A stretch of DNA of 64,000 nucleotides from Candidatus Melainabacteria bacterium (GTDB lineage Bacteria > Cyanobacteriota > Vampirovibrionia > Obscuribacterales > Obscuribacteraceae): the NCBI GenBank assembly GCA_027451745.1, contig DAIDIP010000010.1, positions 1-64,000 of the forward strand, read 5' to 3'. The number at the start of each line of letters is the position of its first letter. Position 1 is the stretch's first letter. The notes beneath the pieces were generated by a model that saw only the letters and a list, made by a program, of their open reading frames with translations, made no database searches and was not told the origin of the DNA. A program made the translations under genes and the position numbers. This document shows positions 10,001 through 19,577 of this stretch, piece by piece.

Positions 10001-10532
10001 TGGAAAAACAGTTGCTGAAGTTTTGGCAGGTAAATTACCTGCACCACGAGAAATGGCTGTATTGCGTAATCTTGCTAATCAAGCTGGAAGCGCCGAGATC
10101 ACCTTAAAGCTCAGTGCTGGTTTGGATCCAAAAGTTAGTGCAGTGGAAATAAAATCTGCCGGAAACACTGAAAGTATGGGGCTAAGCAAATTCAGAGATC
10201 GCATTGTCGACTCTTACAAATTAGCTGGAAATGAAGAGGCGGCACGCGAAGTTCGTGGGCTTACAGACAGACAATTTGAGCAAGTCCTCACAGACTCATC
10301 TAGGGGACTTGATCTAGTCTCTATAGAGCAACGTGGAACAGAAACCGATGCACGAAGTGGAGTTCTGGGTAAATCAGGCACCACAGGAAGAGTTTTTGTG
10401 ATGAAATGGATAATCGGCAGCAGTTTATCTGTTTTGGGTGTTGGAGCTACACAATTAATGCGCCAACGACTTGAGCAAAATAATATTCAACCCGATTTAG
10501 GAGCTGGGCTGCATGCTGGACCAGGGGCCTAA
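7059..10532 (+). CDS. Large hypothetical protein, mostly helical, two membrane segments
   Basis: A 1157-residue protein preceded by GAGGTG about 11 bases before the ATG. It has no signal peptide. Hydrophobic segments lie at about 475-504 (VYATGAGVTAAVVAAGFFA) and near the C-terminus at about 1110-1132. The remainder is rich in Ala, Glu, Lys and Gln and looks like long helical or coiled-coil regions, with a basic Pro-rich stretch near 960-985 (KPRPKPAKGQSPPSQPQ). I recognise no domain. It follows the exported proline-rich gene closely with no operator of its own, so the two are probably one transcript and may form part of the same envelope assembly. Confidence 0.7.
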   Translation: MGGDIPSQKTGQSKNAEDSLLRRINGDTTGSDSGEEKEKPSALDAFRSELIKTTAPVLSVAFLRAPLGDADVTKAQEGASESNKKIMGDLAVIKNKGASVDSLSNLRERLNTDLQTRVDALRTLASNDKLPNMESSLLKSFEFNATTKFRGNTLAQNVAILDAVADRLKKSGNPELVQLGKDFAPPAVCSLAIKGAHIPADNRKLREDVQKALVIPINAPAETLQSRFTEQALSYLSGRDVLAPVQAVFGQAFNLNLRMLKNDGSAAEQNRIAGLLGLSPDEAKVVNERYIQSQKAMTDALAVSRSTTAARVSVDSKTASGADKGAAGRVVLSGGDTTVSNPILEEPKVKDFLSLGTRSDAQKIVSSKMIDYLPKRFLDGHGSLKDFNNDELKSFADGLGLKYDPDKTKDRAKLTATSTEEEKANVNVYEAMNKLYQKYADAKEHIGTSGGGRGIVGQGIDVIAEEAEEATGIPKWVYATGAGVTAAVVAAGFFARAIGLDKIAGFVAPKIAQAMKDRNEAKKAEYKGQDAENVVKRLKNKIGDSVTTYDALEKRLNLPTWQNDLAKTDGEKAYLAHLKDEVSLRASEAREQGNQGSQSVKTFLQSELDRAGTMKLSEGSGRRFSLRRGATTDGSVSSKSKESEITPEQKAEADKAEMRRSVMLNLLRSGQDKGLPITFEEGKDSVEEHLKDYESIYLTGANEAQKESYADLKNEVSTLAHGTIIGDHIVAQLEPHADAFSRFQTEALRLLGTAGAGVDLNSTDPAVHKVAGAQLLLLASNPARLQVSDEARAQIIDKVVNPLLNATAPTQTVEASVKELAATPITAMLSRQRTLTNAQEKAMWEKYYRQAFTGMHETHGTAFNRDGATFVDLERDIDSEINANSGANSRIDALKTIKADIAEARRPIKERRDKIAKIEVKMDACWVDPADHSQGFLPGQQRVHKRLEREKQTLQQELIMLEKPRPKPAKGQSPPSQPQDDGKTVAEVLAGKLPAPREMAVLRNLANQAGSAEITLKLSAGLDPKVSAVEIKSAGNTESMGLSKFRDRIVDSYKLAGNEEAAREVRGLTDRQFEQVLTDSSRGLDLVSIEQRGTETDARSGVLGKSGTTGRVFVMKWIIGSSLSVLGVGATQLMRQRLEQNNIQPDLGAGLHAGPGA

Positions 10533-10562
10533 GTAGAGCTACTGTAGTCGTTTTACGCCTTA

Positions 10563-10584
10563 ATCTCACAAATATCTCATGCTT
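10563..10584 (+). promoter_or_regulatory. Operator: 11-bp direct repeat (TCTCACA box), site 3
   Basis: ATCTCACAAAT is followed by ATCTCATGCTT, then TTGAACAC and a TAAACT -10-like element. It lies 60 bases upstream of the 2503-residue gene. The core is nearly identical to site 5 at 25102-25123 on the other strand (TCTCACAAATATCTCAT, then CTTGA). Confidence 0.7.
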
Positions 10585-10644
10585 GAACACTAAACTAAAG
10601 TTAGGGTCCAAGTATAAATTTCCAAGGCACAGTTCCCGTTAATT

Positions 10645-13600
10645 ATGGCTGAATATGAATACAATCAGTCTCCTAATCCTGGTGTAGAAGACCCAGACAC
10701 TTTAAAACGTTTGCAAGACGATAGTAATAGTAGACCCAAGGATGGTCCGGAGCAAAATTCGAGCAAGCTCAGTAATGGTGATATCAATAGTGCACCAAAA
10801 TATAGAGACCAAATAGCAGCTCAAAAAATGCTTGAGATTTTGGCACAAAAAACCGACGGTCAAAAGCAAAACCAAACTTTTATTTATAGCATGGTTATCA
10901 GCAAGGCTGATTTTGGTCCGAAGGTTGCTGAGCGAGTAGCCACAGAAATGGCAGAGAATAAAATTGCTAAAGAAAAAATTGCTAAATATGACGATCTAAG
11001 CGAAGGGGAGAAGAAGACAGTAAAAGATGAGTTGTTTAAAGGAATGGATCCAAAATTAAAAGAACAACTTGTTCTCCAAGGGAAAAAAGACATTTTTCAA
11101 AACAAGCAAGCCGAATTATCCCGGGCAATGAAGGAACATGTTTTAGAGACTATAAAACAAGAGTCTGAAAAAGGGGAGTTTGGTGAATATAGCAGAATCG
11201 CCTATACCGCCTATGTAAATGAAATAAACAAGCAAGTAAATAGTGCAGCAAAGCGTATAGTCGATCAAGAATTACGCTTTCCAAAATCAACCTGCCCCAT
11301 AAAGTTGCCTGAGGATCAAAATGGTCCTTACAGCATAGACAGACTGCGTGTTGCTATTACAACTGGCAAAGTTCAATGTAAGCTACCCGATTATGCTAAC
11401 GATAAAAATTCAGCTCCAGGCGCTCAAGAGCGAGATGATTTAGTACTTGCAGAAAATTTTCTGGATGAAACCAAAATTATATTATCTGAAGTTGATGCAC
11501 TAAACCAAGTAAAAGCGATTAAGGATCAACTTACCTGGATCTTCGAAGGTAAGCCTCCTGCTGGTCTGATGCCTTCTGTGGATTTACAAAAAGATGGAAA
11601 TAATATCCCCCTGGCTCGAGACTATGTTCAAAATGCCTTACCTTTGGAAGTATTACTAGAACAGGTTAACGATCACGCTAGAGCCATATCAGCTATGACT
11701 GATCCACAAGTGGCTGGTGCGTTTGATTCCGCATTGCTTTCTCAGCTTTTAAATAATTTTCCAGGGAAGATAACACAAACCGAAAATGGTTTGAAAATCA
11801 TTCCAGATTATCCAAAAACATTAGCAGATACAGATGAGAATCGGACAAAAAAAATAGCGCTAGAAAAATGGGTTGACAAAGTACATCAGCCCTTACAACA
11901 AATATTGAAAGCGTGTGACTTTGCTAACCGTTATCCAGATCGCGTTTGCTATTGGGCACGTGTTCCGGCTCATGGTATCGATACCGCTACAGGAAAGGAG
12001 TACAATCGGATTCAATTTAGATACAATGCTGAGCCTGTCAAAGTACAAGTGGTACTTCTTGATGGAACAACAGGAACCGAAGATCGTATTAAGGTTACTA
12101 CCACTAAACAGCTCCAATCGATAGGTTTGCTACCTGAAATATTTGGTGCTACAGATATAGGCAAACCCATAACGTCTGGTCGAGTGACTATAAATGGTAA
12201 TAATTTAGATTCAGACGGCACTGAAATTGGTCTTAAAGGTAATCATATTCGATTAAGTAAGGACGGCATGGTCCAGGTAAAAGCTGGTAATAATAATTCG
12301 GCATCCATTGAGTTAAAAGACGCAAGCGGAAAAACATACAAATTAAAGCCTGGCGATAGCAAATGGTACGATATACTGCCTGGTATCTCGCTTAGTGTGG
12401 GGAATGAAAAGGTACAAATACACAATGATACACGGCTCTACAAGCCTACAGATACTATTGCTGTCAAAGATAGTTATGGAACACCACATTTGGCGCGGGC
12501 TGAAGAATTACCAAATCGCATGCGTATGGATGCCGCTTCAGAATTCATGTCTGAAGCCGTCCCTGTAGCAGTTGATATTGGGTTTACTGTTACTGGTTTA
12601 CTTGAACTCAAGGCTTTAGCAGTGGCTGGTCGAAGAGTTGCTCAATTGACGGCAGAGGTGGTGGCAGAAAGAGCTGCTTTAGCAGCAGCTAGAGATCTTG
12701 CTGTTCGTGAAACCTTTGTTATATCTACTGCTGAAATTGGTGCATTATCAAATGCAGCTACTTTTACCGAAGAAGCTGGGCTTGCTATGACTGGTTTGAC
12801 AAGCGCACGTGCTAGCACTTCGGTAGCTGAGCGCTTAGCAGTAGAAGGACTTTCTTCTTCTGCATTTGCAGCTACAAGAACATCTGCAACAAAACATTTA
12901 CTCTTGGGAGTGCCGGGACTATTGCGTCATTCTTTAGAAGACAAACTAAATGAATTAAGTCCTTATAGATTAGGTTCCTGGTTATATACAGGACGAGGTT
13001 TATTCATGGCAGCAGACATCTGGGCATCCACCGGATGGGCTAGTGGCGTGGGCAAAGCTTGGGAAGGCATGTGGGCAGCTAGCCCAGAGCTAATCAAAGT
13101 AGCCTCTGCTGCTAGCCCTTTTTTAAAGACGGCAAGTGCTATAAATGGTGGCATTTTGAAATTAGCTGATCTCTATTATGTGCCCCAGACAATTATGGAA
13201 ACAAAGCGCGAGATTAATTTATTTGCCAGAACAATTCAAGATAGCGATGGTAAGGAAGTCAAAGCTCTCATCGACGCACAAAAACGTTTAGGCAGTCTAG
13301 AGACTAAACCACTTGAACATAGACTAGCTGAACATCTAGTGGGTCTTTTACACAAAGATGATAGAGAGCAAATTCAAACTGCATTGAATAACTTATCGAA
13401 AGAAACGCTCAGCTCTAGTGAACTTGACGTCAAATCCAATCAGTTAGCAAATGTTTTTCTATACAATGGTGCCACCAATCAGGAAAAACTCATTGCCGCT
13501 CTTGGACTACTCAAGCTTCGCTTTCGAGAAGACGGTTCTTTGCCAGAAGTGTTGGCGAGTGAAATAACAGATGGACAGTCCACTGCAATTCTTACTTTGC

Positions 13601-16600
13601 CAGAAGTTAGAAGTTTTTTGGCAAACTTCACACCAACGAAATTTTCTGACGCATCGAAAAAATCAATGGAAACCAATTTTCATGAAGCTATTGATAGTAT
13701 AGCAGGAACACTAAAACCAACAGAAAAAGATTTGCTCATCGGCCAAACAATAGATGCGTTGAACCGCGAGAACAATGATCCTGTTAGGCAGCAACAAATT
13801 AATCACTTGGCTAACAAGTTTAAAGATCTGTCTAGTCCAAGCAATGTGCGGATTATCTCAGGTATCGGATTATTGATGCTAAATACCGATAAGTCGGAAG
13901 GAGGAGTGAAAGAATTACTCGGTGAACGCCAAGGTTTTTATGTGAGTGTCAGAGATAACGATAGAGATAGGTTGGTAGAGCAGAATTATTGGGACATTAG
14001 TGAAGAAACTGCTAGAAAACTTAGTATGTCTCGCGATGAATTTAACGAAGCTGGAAGTACAGCCAAGATAGAAACGATTAAAGAAATAAAAGAACTCGTT
14101 AGTGCGCCAGAGGTTATTTACTTCTTAAGACAAGAACTTGGTCGAACGAGAGAGACTCCAACAGGAAAAGATTCATCTGAAGAACAGGCTTACCCTGCAT
14201 ATGCCCACTCTTCTGATGATAGACTGACTGTGGCTGATGTTCTGCTAAATTACGGACAACTCGAACCTGAAGAGCATGGCAGAATTTGTCTTGAAATAGC
14301 AAAAGACCCAAGTTTGAATCCTGCTAATCAAGCGCAGTCATTACTCGCAAGTGATAAACATCGAGTTGCCCAGGTCCTATTGACACATATACAAAGAGGA
14401 CAATCGGTTGCAAAAGATCTTAGAGAACAACACTTAGCCGACAAAGCAAGAGCGGCTGTAACTGAAAGTCTTACTGATGCAAGAAAAGACGCTGAAATAA
14501 TAATTAAAAACCAAGCGATAGATCGGAATCTGCGGGCTTTGGCTGTTGCTACTTTAAACGCGACGTGCTCTGGAGTGATACCCGAAAAACCTTTGCGGCC
14601 AGTGGATATAGTTCAAAGAGCGACAAAATTGAGCAAGCTTGAAAAAACTTGGCAGAGTTGTATCAGTGAAAACAATGGAAAAGCGACTAACAAGTTCGCT
14701 GATAGTTACTTCAAAGGTTTAGTAGATCAGCTGCACGACAAAAAAACACAGTCTGAAGGTGGGTTTCAAGCAGCTAAGATTGTTCTACAAATGAATGATG
14801 TTGGAATTATAGCTTTGGCCCCAGCACAGAAGCAGGAGGCACTCAATGAGGTGATGCTTACTCTTTATGCAACTGAGCCGCAAGGAAAAAATCCATTCGT
14901 AAAGAATACCAGGTTGAATATAAGTCCAGAAAAGCGAGAGAATGCTAGAGAATCTATGGGCATTCTGTCCAGTCATTTTAAAGACATTAGCGATCAACAA
15001 AAATCTCAACTAAGATCGCACATTACGGCAATTCTTAATCTTCCAAATCAAGAGAATCGGGAAGACTCAGAAGCAGATCCGATTGGAGAATCAGATTTAA
15101 AAATGTCCGCTTTGTCTAACATCAAAGCCATATTTGCTCAAGCTAGCTTAGATGAATGCAAATCTTTGGCGGATAGTCTCAAAAAAGATATTCACTCCTT
15201 GTCTGTACCTAGTATCACCGAGAATAACAGATTCAGATCCATTCATTCTCAATTACTTGAAACAGAAATAAAAGAACTCAGTCAGCTAACTTTGTCACGG
15301 CAAGAAAATTTGGCCTTGCGCAATGACATTACCGGATTTTTAAAAGAAATTGTTTTGGCTGAACCATTACCAGCTCAAAGCAATATAAGGCTAGGAGCTC
15401 TTCAAGCTTTAAATGTACTGAGTCCCGTTAACGGGCTTTCTGAAATCTGTTCGAGTTTACTTGGAGACGAAAGCAATATAGCTGTAAGAGAAGAAGCAGA
15501 GAATATCCAAAAACTTATTGGTCATGAAGATCCATATGTATATCATACTGAATATTTACGCTCCAAAAGAGGAATACAAAATGCATTCGAATCGGTTAGA
15601 TTAACCGATTCTGAGCATTTCCTCACCAGTGATCCTTTAGGGAGAATTCCTTCGCATTTACTGGCTACAGATTCTGGAAAAGTCCGCTTAGGAAATAACT
15701 GGTCGGATACACAAAAGCTCGAAATATTAGAACAATGCATAAACGGTCTAGGTGACCGCGCTCTTGCTGGAAGATCAACTAAAGATATTATAGAGAATGT
15801 AAATGCTTTAGCATTCTTGATGTCATCAGGGGGACATCCTGTAGCAGCTCCGTTCAATTTAAAGGCTATGGAATTAGCTGCCCGAAATTGGCAGCGTTTA
15901 AGAGAAAGTGACAATCTTGAAATCAAAAAAGTAACGGCACCCTTAAGCATGTTGCTCGTACTGCATGCTCCTGCATTGCCCTATCCAGAGCGCCATCAAG
16001 CCCTGCAGGAGTTTTTGAATAATGATATATTCTCTCCAAAAGAAAAAGCTACAGTACTAAGCATGGTCCTTGAACAAGAGTTCCATAGAACTCCTCACAA
16101 TATTGCCAATTCGAGATTTAAAGAAAGTCAAGACTATCAATTAGCAGTTTTGCATGCACTGGAGCCACTACAAACAACAGAACAAATTCCGCTGCTCGCG
16201 GCGATTATAGATGAAAAACCAAAATCATCTGTTGAAAAAGATTCTTCAGGACAGGTGTATAAAGTGAATTACCCCGATGGAGGATATAGATCAGTACAAA
16301 TACAGGATGGAAAAATAACTGCATTATCTATTAAACGCGGCGCTGGTTCAGAGGAAAAATGGATTTTAGATGTTGCCTCAGGAAATTATTTTAGGGAAAA
16401 TGATTTAAAAGAAAAGAAACAACCCTGGGCTTGTACACTGCAATTGTATGAGAATGGTGACCTTGTGGTGATAGACAAACCAAATCCAATCGCTGGTAAA
16501 GGACTCGAGAATTACGAACATTCTCAATTATCAACACTATATTCAATCGGAAGAGGAATGCAAAAATCTCCTGCTGGAACTGCGATCACTCATTTTGGCA

Positions 16601-18156
16601 GTAAAACAACTTACACTCGAGATGGGTCCACGATCTTAGAAGTACCATTAGGCAAGCAACCTTTAGAGGAGCAAGTACTCAGATATAATCCGTCTTTAGC
16701 TCATACAGATTCAGATTTTTGGGTACAAGTCACATACGCAGACGGAAGCACACGATCACAAGAATGTGATGGAAAAGGACGAGGCTTCCAAAGCCCTCAA
16801 TTCAAGCCTGTTGTAGCTGTTAACAAAGATGATTATGACGAATTAACAAGATCTGATCCATTCCAATTTCCTAGAGAATGGCAAAGAGAGCGTCCGCTGT
16901 GGTTCGACAACCTGAGTATTGTTCGTTATCTTGACTCGACAGGATTTGATAGAACAACTCACTCGTTTTGGCGAACAGATTTATCCAATGATGGAAGAAC
17001 TTACCAAACAAAAATCAAAACTGACGGCAGTAAAATCATGGAGAGCACTGCAAAAGCAGACGATCTTTCTCGGCTCCCTGGAAGCCATATAATACTAGCA
17101 ACAGCAGGCAATGATAGCAATGCTGCACATCCCATGCCATTAGTTCACGAACAAGCTTTGTCAATGTTAGCCAAACTCTCTCTAGGGCTGGGTCCTGAAC
17201 AGTCGGTAAATCTAAAGGCTAACAACTTTAATCTAAATAGGCAAACACTTATAGAACGATATAGTTCCGCCAAATTAGCAATAGAGTCGAGCAAGAATAA
17301 CAGTCTTATTGAATTCAAAGATCAATTTATTAGTCAACGAAATGAGTATACTCTTATTGACGCACAAAAGCGCGATTTATATGCGAAAACAGAAGCAGAC
17401 AAAGAGTTGGGCTACTGGTGGCTTGTTGGTTACTCTGCTGATTATGATAAAGCATCTAGGAATGCGCAGGTTCGCGCCGAACAACAACTCCGTCGATTAC
17501 AATCTGATGCAAATTTTGGTTCGAATCGAACCAATGTAACTGGACAACAAGCAAGAACAGCTCTTGCATATCTTGCCATCAGCGATCGTGGTCCTATAGG
17601 CCAAAAGGCAATAAAAGCCATAGGAGAAATATGCGAAGGTAATAGCTTTGGTTCAGGTCCAATGCGGGAGATTGTAGCACGAGACTTAATAAGTGAGCCC
17701 ACTATAGGTACAGCTAGTAGAAGAGTGCTGTTCGAGTCTTTAAAAACTCATGTAGCACGCTACAATACTGCAGCTTCACAAGCAAAGGCAGCTGAATTAA
17801 TTTGCAAAGCCTTAGAAATAGAGTATCAAACGATGCCCAGCGAACTTAGTAATCCTTTGTATAAACAAAGCGAGTCGCTACAAGTAGACTGTATTAAGTT
17901 TCTGAAGGAACAAACTCGATATAACGAAAGCAGTATTGCTTCGGTGAGAGCTCTGTCCGAGTTATCTCCTAGCAAAGCTATTCGTGACGCTGCAGGAGAA
18001 TATATGGCTATATCAAAGAAAATATCCAAAGAATCTAAAACGAAACAGAATGGCTTATCTGGTGGCACAATTATATCTTCGACTAATTCCAAGAAAGCAA
18101 GCGCTCAAAGCCTAAACAAACATGCAGCCTCTTTGCCCAAAATAACAATCGACTAA
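10645..18156 (+). CDS. Giant hypothetical protein (2503 aa), lineage-specific
   Basis: One uninterrupted frame of 2503 residues. The hydrophilic N-terminus (1-480) is highly charged. Residues about 500-600 form a beta-rich domain that looks loosely FHA-like but lacks the Ser/His signature. Ala-rich amphipathic or membrane-associated helices lie at about 635-690 and 780-850. A long alpha-helical region (about 870-1750) has HEAT-like spacing. Residues about 1855-1930 and 2010-2040 contain YPDGGYRSVQ- and YADGSTRSQE-type beta repeats, and the C-terminus is again helical and HEAT-like. There is no signal peptide. It has its own operator and ends overlapping the next, convergent gene by 4 bases. 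Size and repeats suit a structural or surface-associated protein; function unknown. Confidence 0.75.
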   Translation: MAEYEYNQSPNPGVEDPDTLKRLQDDSNSRPKDGPEQNSSKLSNGDINSAPKYRDQIAAQKMLEILAQKTDGQKQNQTFIYSMVISKADFGPKVAERVATEMAENKIAKEKIAKYDDLSEGEKKTVKDELFKGMDPKLKEQLVLQGKKDIFQNKQAELSRAMKEHVLETIKQESEKGEFGEYSRIAYTAYVNEINKQVNSAAKRIVDQELRFPKSTCPIKLPEDQNGPYSIDRLRVAITTGKVQCKLPDYANDKNSAPGAQERDDLVLAENFLDETKIILSEVDALNQVKAIKDQLTWIFEGKPPAGLMPSVDLQKDGNNIPLARDYVQNALPLEVLLEQVNDHARAISAMTDPQVAGAFDSALLSQLLNNFPGKITQTENGLKIIPDYPKTLADTDENRTKKIALEKWVDKVHQPLQQILKACDFANRYPDRVCYWARVPAHGIDTATGKEYNRIQFRYNAEPVKVQVVLLDGTTGTEDRIKVTTTKQLQSIGLLPEIFGATDIGKPITSGRVTINGNNLDSDGTEIGLKGNHIRLSKDGMVQVKAGNNNSASIELKDASGKTYKLKPGDSKWYDILPGISLSVGNEKVQIHNDTRLYKPTDTIAVKDSYGTPHLARAEELPNRMRMDAASEFMSEAVPVAVDIGFTVTGLLELKALAVAGRRVAQLTAEVVAERAALAAARDLAVRETFVISTAEIGALSNAATFTEEAGLAMTGLTSARASTSVAERLAVEGLSSSAFAATRTSATKHLLLGVPGLLRHSLEDKLNELSPYRLGSWLYTGRGLFMAADIWASTGWASGVGKAWEGMWAASPELIKVASAASPFLKTASAINGGILKLADLYYVPQTIMETKREINLFARTIQDSDGKEVKALIDAQKRLGSLETKPLEHRLAEHLVGLLHKDDREQIQTALNNLSKETLSSSELDVKSNQLANVFLYNGATNQEKLIAALGLLKLRFREDGSLPEVLASEITDGQSTAILTLPEVRSFLANFTPTKFSDASKKSMETNFHEAIDSIAGTLKPTEKDLLIGQTIDALNRENNDPVRQQQINHLANKFKDLSSPSNVRIISGIGLLMLNTDKSEGGVKELLGERQGFYVSVRDNDRDRLVEQNYWDISEETARKLSMSRDEFNEAGSTAKIETIKEIKELVSAPEVIYFLRQELGRTRETPTGKDSSEEQAYPAYAHSSDDRLTVADVLLNYGQLEPEEHGRICLEIAKDPSLNPANQAQSLLASDKHRVAQVLLTHIQRGQSVAKDLREQHLADKARAAVTESLTDARKDAEIIIKNQAIDRNLRALAVATLNATCSGVIPEKPLRPVDIVQRATKLSKLEKTWQSCISENNGKATNKFADSYFKGLVDQLHDKKTQSEGGFQAAKIVLQMNDVGIIALAPAQKQEALNEVMLTLYATEPQGKNPFVKNTRLNISPEKRENARESMGILSSHFKDISDQQKSQLRSHITAILNLPNQENREDSEADPIGESDLKMSALSNIKAIFAQASLDECKSLADSLKKDIHSLSVPSITENNRFRSIHSQLLETEIKELSQLTLSRQENLALRNDITGFLKEIVLAEPLPAQSNIRLGALQALNVLSPVNGLSEICSSLLGDESNIAVREEAENIQKLIGHEDPYVYHTEYLRSKRGIQNAFESVRLTDSEHFLTSDPLGRIPSHLLATDSGKVRLGNNWSDTQKLEILEQCINGLGDRALAGRSTKDIIENVNALAFLMSSGGHPVAAPFNLKAMELAARNWQRLRESDNLEIKKVTAPLSMLLVLHAPALPYPERHQALQEFLNNDIFSPKEKATVLSMVLEQEFHRTPHNIANSRFKESQDYQLAVLHALEPLQTTEQIPLLAAIIDEKPKSSVEKDSSGQVYKVNYPDGGYRSVQIQDGKITALSIKRGAGSEEKWILDVASGNYFRENDLKEKKQPWACTLQLYENGDLVVIDKPNPIAGKGLENYEHSQLSTLYSIGRGMQKSPAGTAITHFGSKTTYTRDGSTILEVPLGKQPLEEQVLRYNPSLAHTDSDFWVQVTYADGSTRSQECDGKGRGFQSPQFKPVVAVNKDDYDELTRSDPFQFPREWQRERPLWFDNLSIVRYLDSTGFDRTTHSFWRTDLSNDGRTYQTKIKTDGSKIMESTAKADDLSRLPGSHIILATAGNDSNAAHPMPLVHEQALSMLAKLSLGLGPEQSVNLKANNFNLNRQTLIERYSSAKLAIESSKNNSLIEFKDQFISQRNEYTLIDAQKRDLYAKTEADKELGYWWLVGYSADYDKASRNAQVRAEQQLRRLQSDANFGSNRTNVTGQQARTALAYLAISDRGPIGQKAIKAIGEICEGNSFGSGPMREIVARDLISEPTIGTASRRVLFESLKTHVARYNTAASQAKAAELICKALEIEYQTMPSELSNPLYKQSESLQVDCIKFLKEQTRYNESSIASVRALSELSPSKAIRDAAGEYMAISKKISKESKTKQNGLSGGTIISSTNSKKASAQSLNKHAASLPKITID

Positions 18157-18578
18157 CGATCGGTATTATCTTTTGACTCGTCAGCTTGTTTTTTATCGTG
18201 TCGCTTTTTGTTTTCTTGTAGCAATTGTCCTAATTCTTCTGCCACAGCTCGCATTTTCAAGAACTCTTGCTCCACTAAATATTTTGCTGGTACTGAATGT
18301 GGATCGACATAAGTTCCTTCCATCATGCCAGGAAGGTGCCACTCGCAGGCTTCGCCAAATTCTTCTTCTTCAATTCTATCGGCAAAATATTCTTCGAGAG
18401 CTGCAGCATCTTTAGCATCGTCATCAACATTATTGTCATTGGCAATATTTTGTGCCTGTTCTTGTGTATTTTGCTCGGCAAAAACATTATTGTTAGCCGA
18501 ATTGGCGCCACTTGCTTGCCCAGGCTTAGGCTTGGGTCGGGGCGGCGGAGCCATTGGTGGTGGTAGTGATTCATCCAT
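18153..18578 (-). CDS. Small acidic protein with proline-rich N-terminus
   Basis: A 141-residue protein. Residues 3-20 are almost all Pro with Ala, Arg and Lys (PPPMAPPPRPKPKPG), residues 25-75 are Asn/Asp/Glu-rich and probably disordered, and the C-terminal half is a charged helical segment. It has no signal peptide and no recognised domain. It is convergent with the 2503-residue gene, and the two stop codons overlap. The 11-bp-repeat operator at 18655-18678 faces this gene, so it is probably expressed with the giant proteins and could be a small partner or regulator of them. That is an inference from shared control and position only. Confidence 0.65.
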   Translation of the reverse strand: MDESLPPPMAPPPRPKPKPGQASGANSANNNVFAEQNTQEQAQNIANDNNVDDDAKDAAALEEYFADRIEEEEFGEACEWHLPGMMEGTYVDPHSVPAKYLVEQEFLKMRAVAEELGQLLQENKKRHDKKQADESKDNTDR

Positions 18579-18654
18579 ATTAATATCTTAGTGCAATTAT
18601 AGCCCTATGGTCAGTAATTAATGCCCTTACCATACATACGACTAGCCTACACAT

Positions 18655-18678
18655 TTCCTGTGATATTTCTGTGAGGTG
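18655..18678 (-). promoter_or_regulatory. Operator: 11-bp direct repeat (TCACA box), site 4
   Basis: On the minus strand CTCACAGAAAT is followed by ATCACAGGAAA; the TCACA cores are exactly 11 bases apart. It lies about 80 bases upstream of the start at 18578. It is weaker than sites 1-3 but has the same phase and orientation. Confidence 0.55.
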
Positions 18679-18825
18679 AGGACGGCTGTGATTGTTGATT
18701 AAATGTCTGCTCTTTTCCGAACCTTTTCGCGCGTTTCAGCGTTTATATATTGAACGATTTTGATTCTGACATTTCTTGACAGCATAATACATTTGTATTA
18801 GGCTGTAATACAATAGGTAAACATT

Positions 18826-19089
18826 GTGATTACTAAATATGTTGATCATGAACTATTCAAAAACAAGATAACTAGAAAAGATGCGGACTTCGTGCTGAGA
18901 TCACAAGTATCCATATGGGAAGATATTGGTCCTAGTAAGCGGGGGCTAATGTTTACAGGATTTGATTCAAATGGAAGGCTGCTAGAAATTGCTGTTGAAT
19001 ATTTCGACGAGGATGATATTGAACTGATTTTTCATACAAAAGATGCGACACCAAAACGTCGAAAACTATTTGAAAGGATAAAGTCATGA
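18826..19089 (+). CDS. BrnT-like toxin (RelE-superfamily RNase candidate)
   Basis: An 87-residue protein started at GTG 18826. Its C-terminal half (GLMFTGFDSNGRLLEIAVEYFDEDDIELIFHTKDATPKRRKLFER) follows the BrnT pattern: a beta-strand pair followed by an 'I...ARKAT..E...Y' type tail, here HTKDATPKRRKLFE. BrnT proteins are small RNases neutralised by BrnA antitoxins. The downstream gene overlaps by 4 bases (ATGA), as in toxin-antitoxin operons, with toxin first as in brnTA. The N-terminus is divergent, so the family call is moderate. Confidence 0.55.
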   Translation: MITKYVDHELFKNKITRKDADFVLRSQVSIWEDIGPSKRGLMFTGFDSNGRLLEIAVEYFDEDDIELIFHTKDATPKRRKLFERIKS

Positions 19090-19421
19090 GTAGGGATCGT
19101 GAGAAAAAATTGACCGAAAGAGCCTTGAAAACGCGAGCTGCAGCCCACGAGCGAATTGTTAAGGATGCCACTATTCAATTTCGTTTAGATGCAAACAATA
19201 TGGGAAAAATTCTTCGTTTAGCAGACGATAAAAAAATGGGAGTTGGAGTATTAGCACGCATGTGGGTCATCGAAAGGCTAAATAAGGAACTCGGTATTAT
19301 TAATCAAGAAGTCCTCGCTAATCAATCGTTGAGTGAAAGACTGGCACAATTACAAATACAAATTGACTCGTTGTCCAAAATTATTCAGAGCTCCAGCTCA
19401 AAACGCGCAAAAGCAAGTTAG
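19086..19421 (+). CDS. BrnA/CopG-like antitoxin partner
   Basis: A 111-residue protein overlapping the upstream toxin-like gene by ATGA. It contains IQFRLDANNMGKILRLADDKKMGVGVLARMWVIERLN (about 37-75), the pattern of BrnA-type and ribbon-helix-helix antitoxins (strand, helix, GVG/T turn, RMWI..RL helix). The basic N-terminus and coiled-coil-like C-terminus (SERLAQLQIQIDSLSKII) suit dimerisation and toxin binding. It probably represses its own operon, but I see no clear operator between 18690 and 18826. Confidence 0.6.
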   Translation: MSRDREKKLTERALKTRAAAHERIVKDATIQFRLDANNMGKILRLADDKKMGVGVLARMWVIERLNKELGIINQEVLANQSLSERLAQLQIQIDSLSKIIQSSSSKRAKAS

Positions 19422-19577
19422 TTATTTTTGTATGAACTGTAACTTAGGAAGCCGTTTGCAACTTAGTAAACAAGCCATCCGGTAAATTAATTGGATTTGA
19501 GGATCAATCTCAAGTGCTTGAAGATTATTAAAGCCTCGGTTAAACTTCGGCCTATTGAATATTTGAGGGGTAATTAT

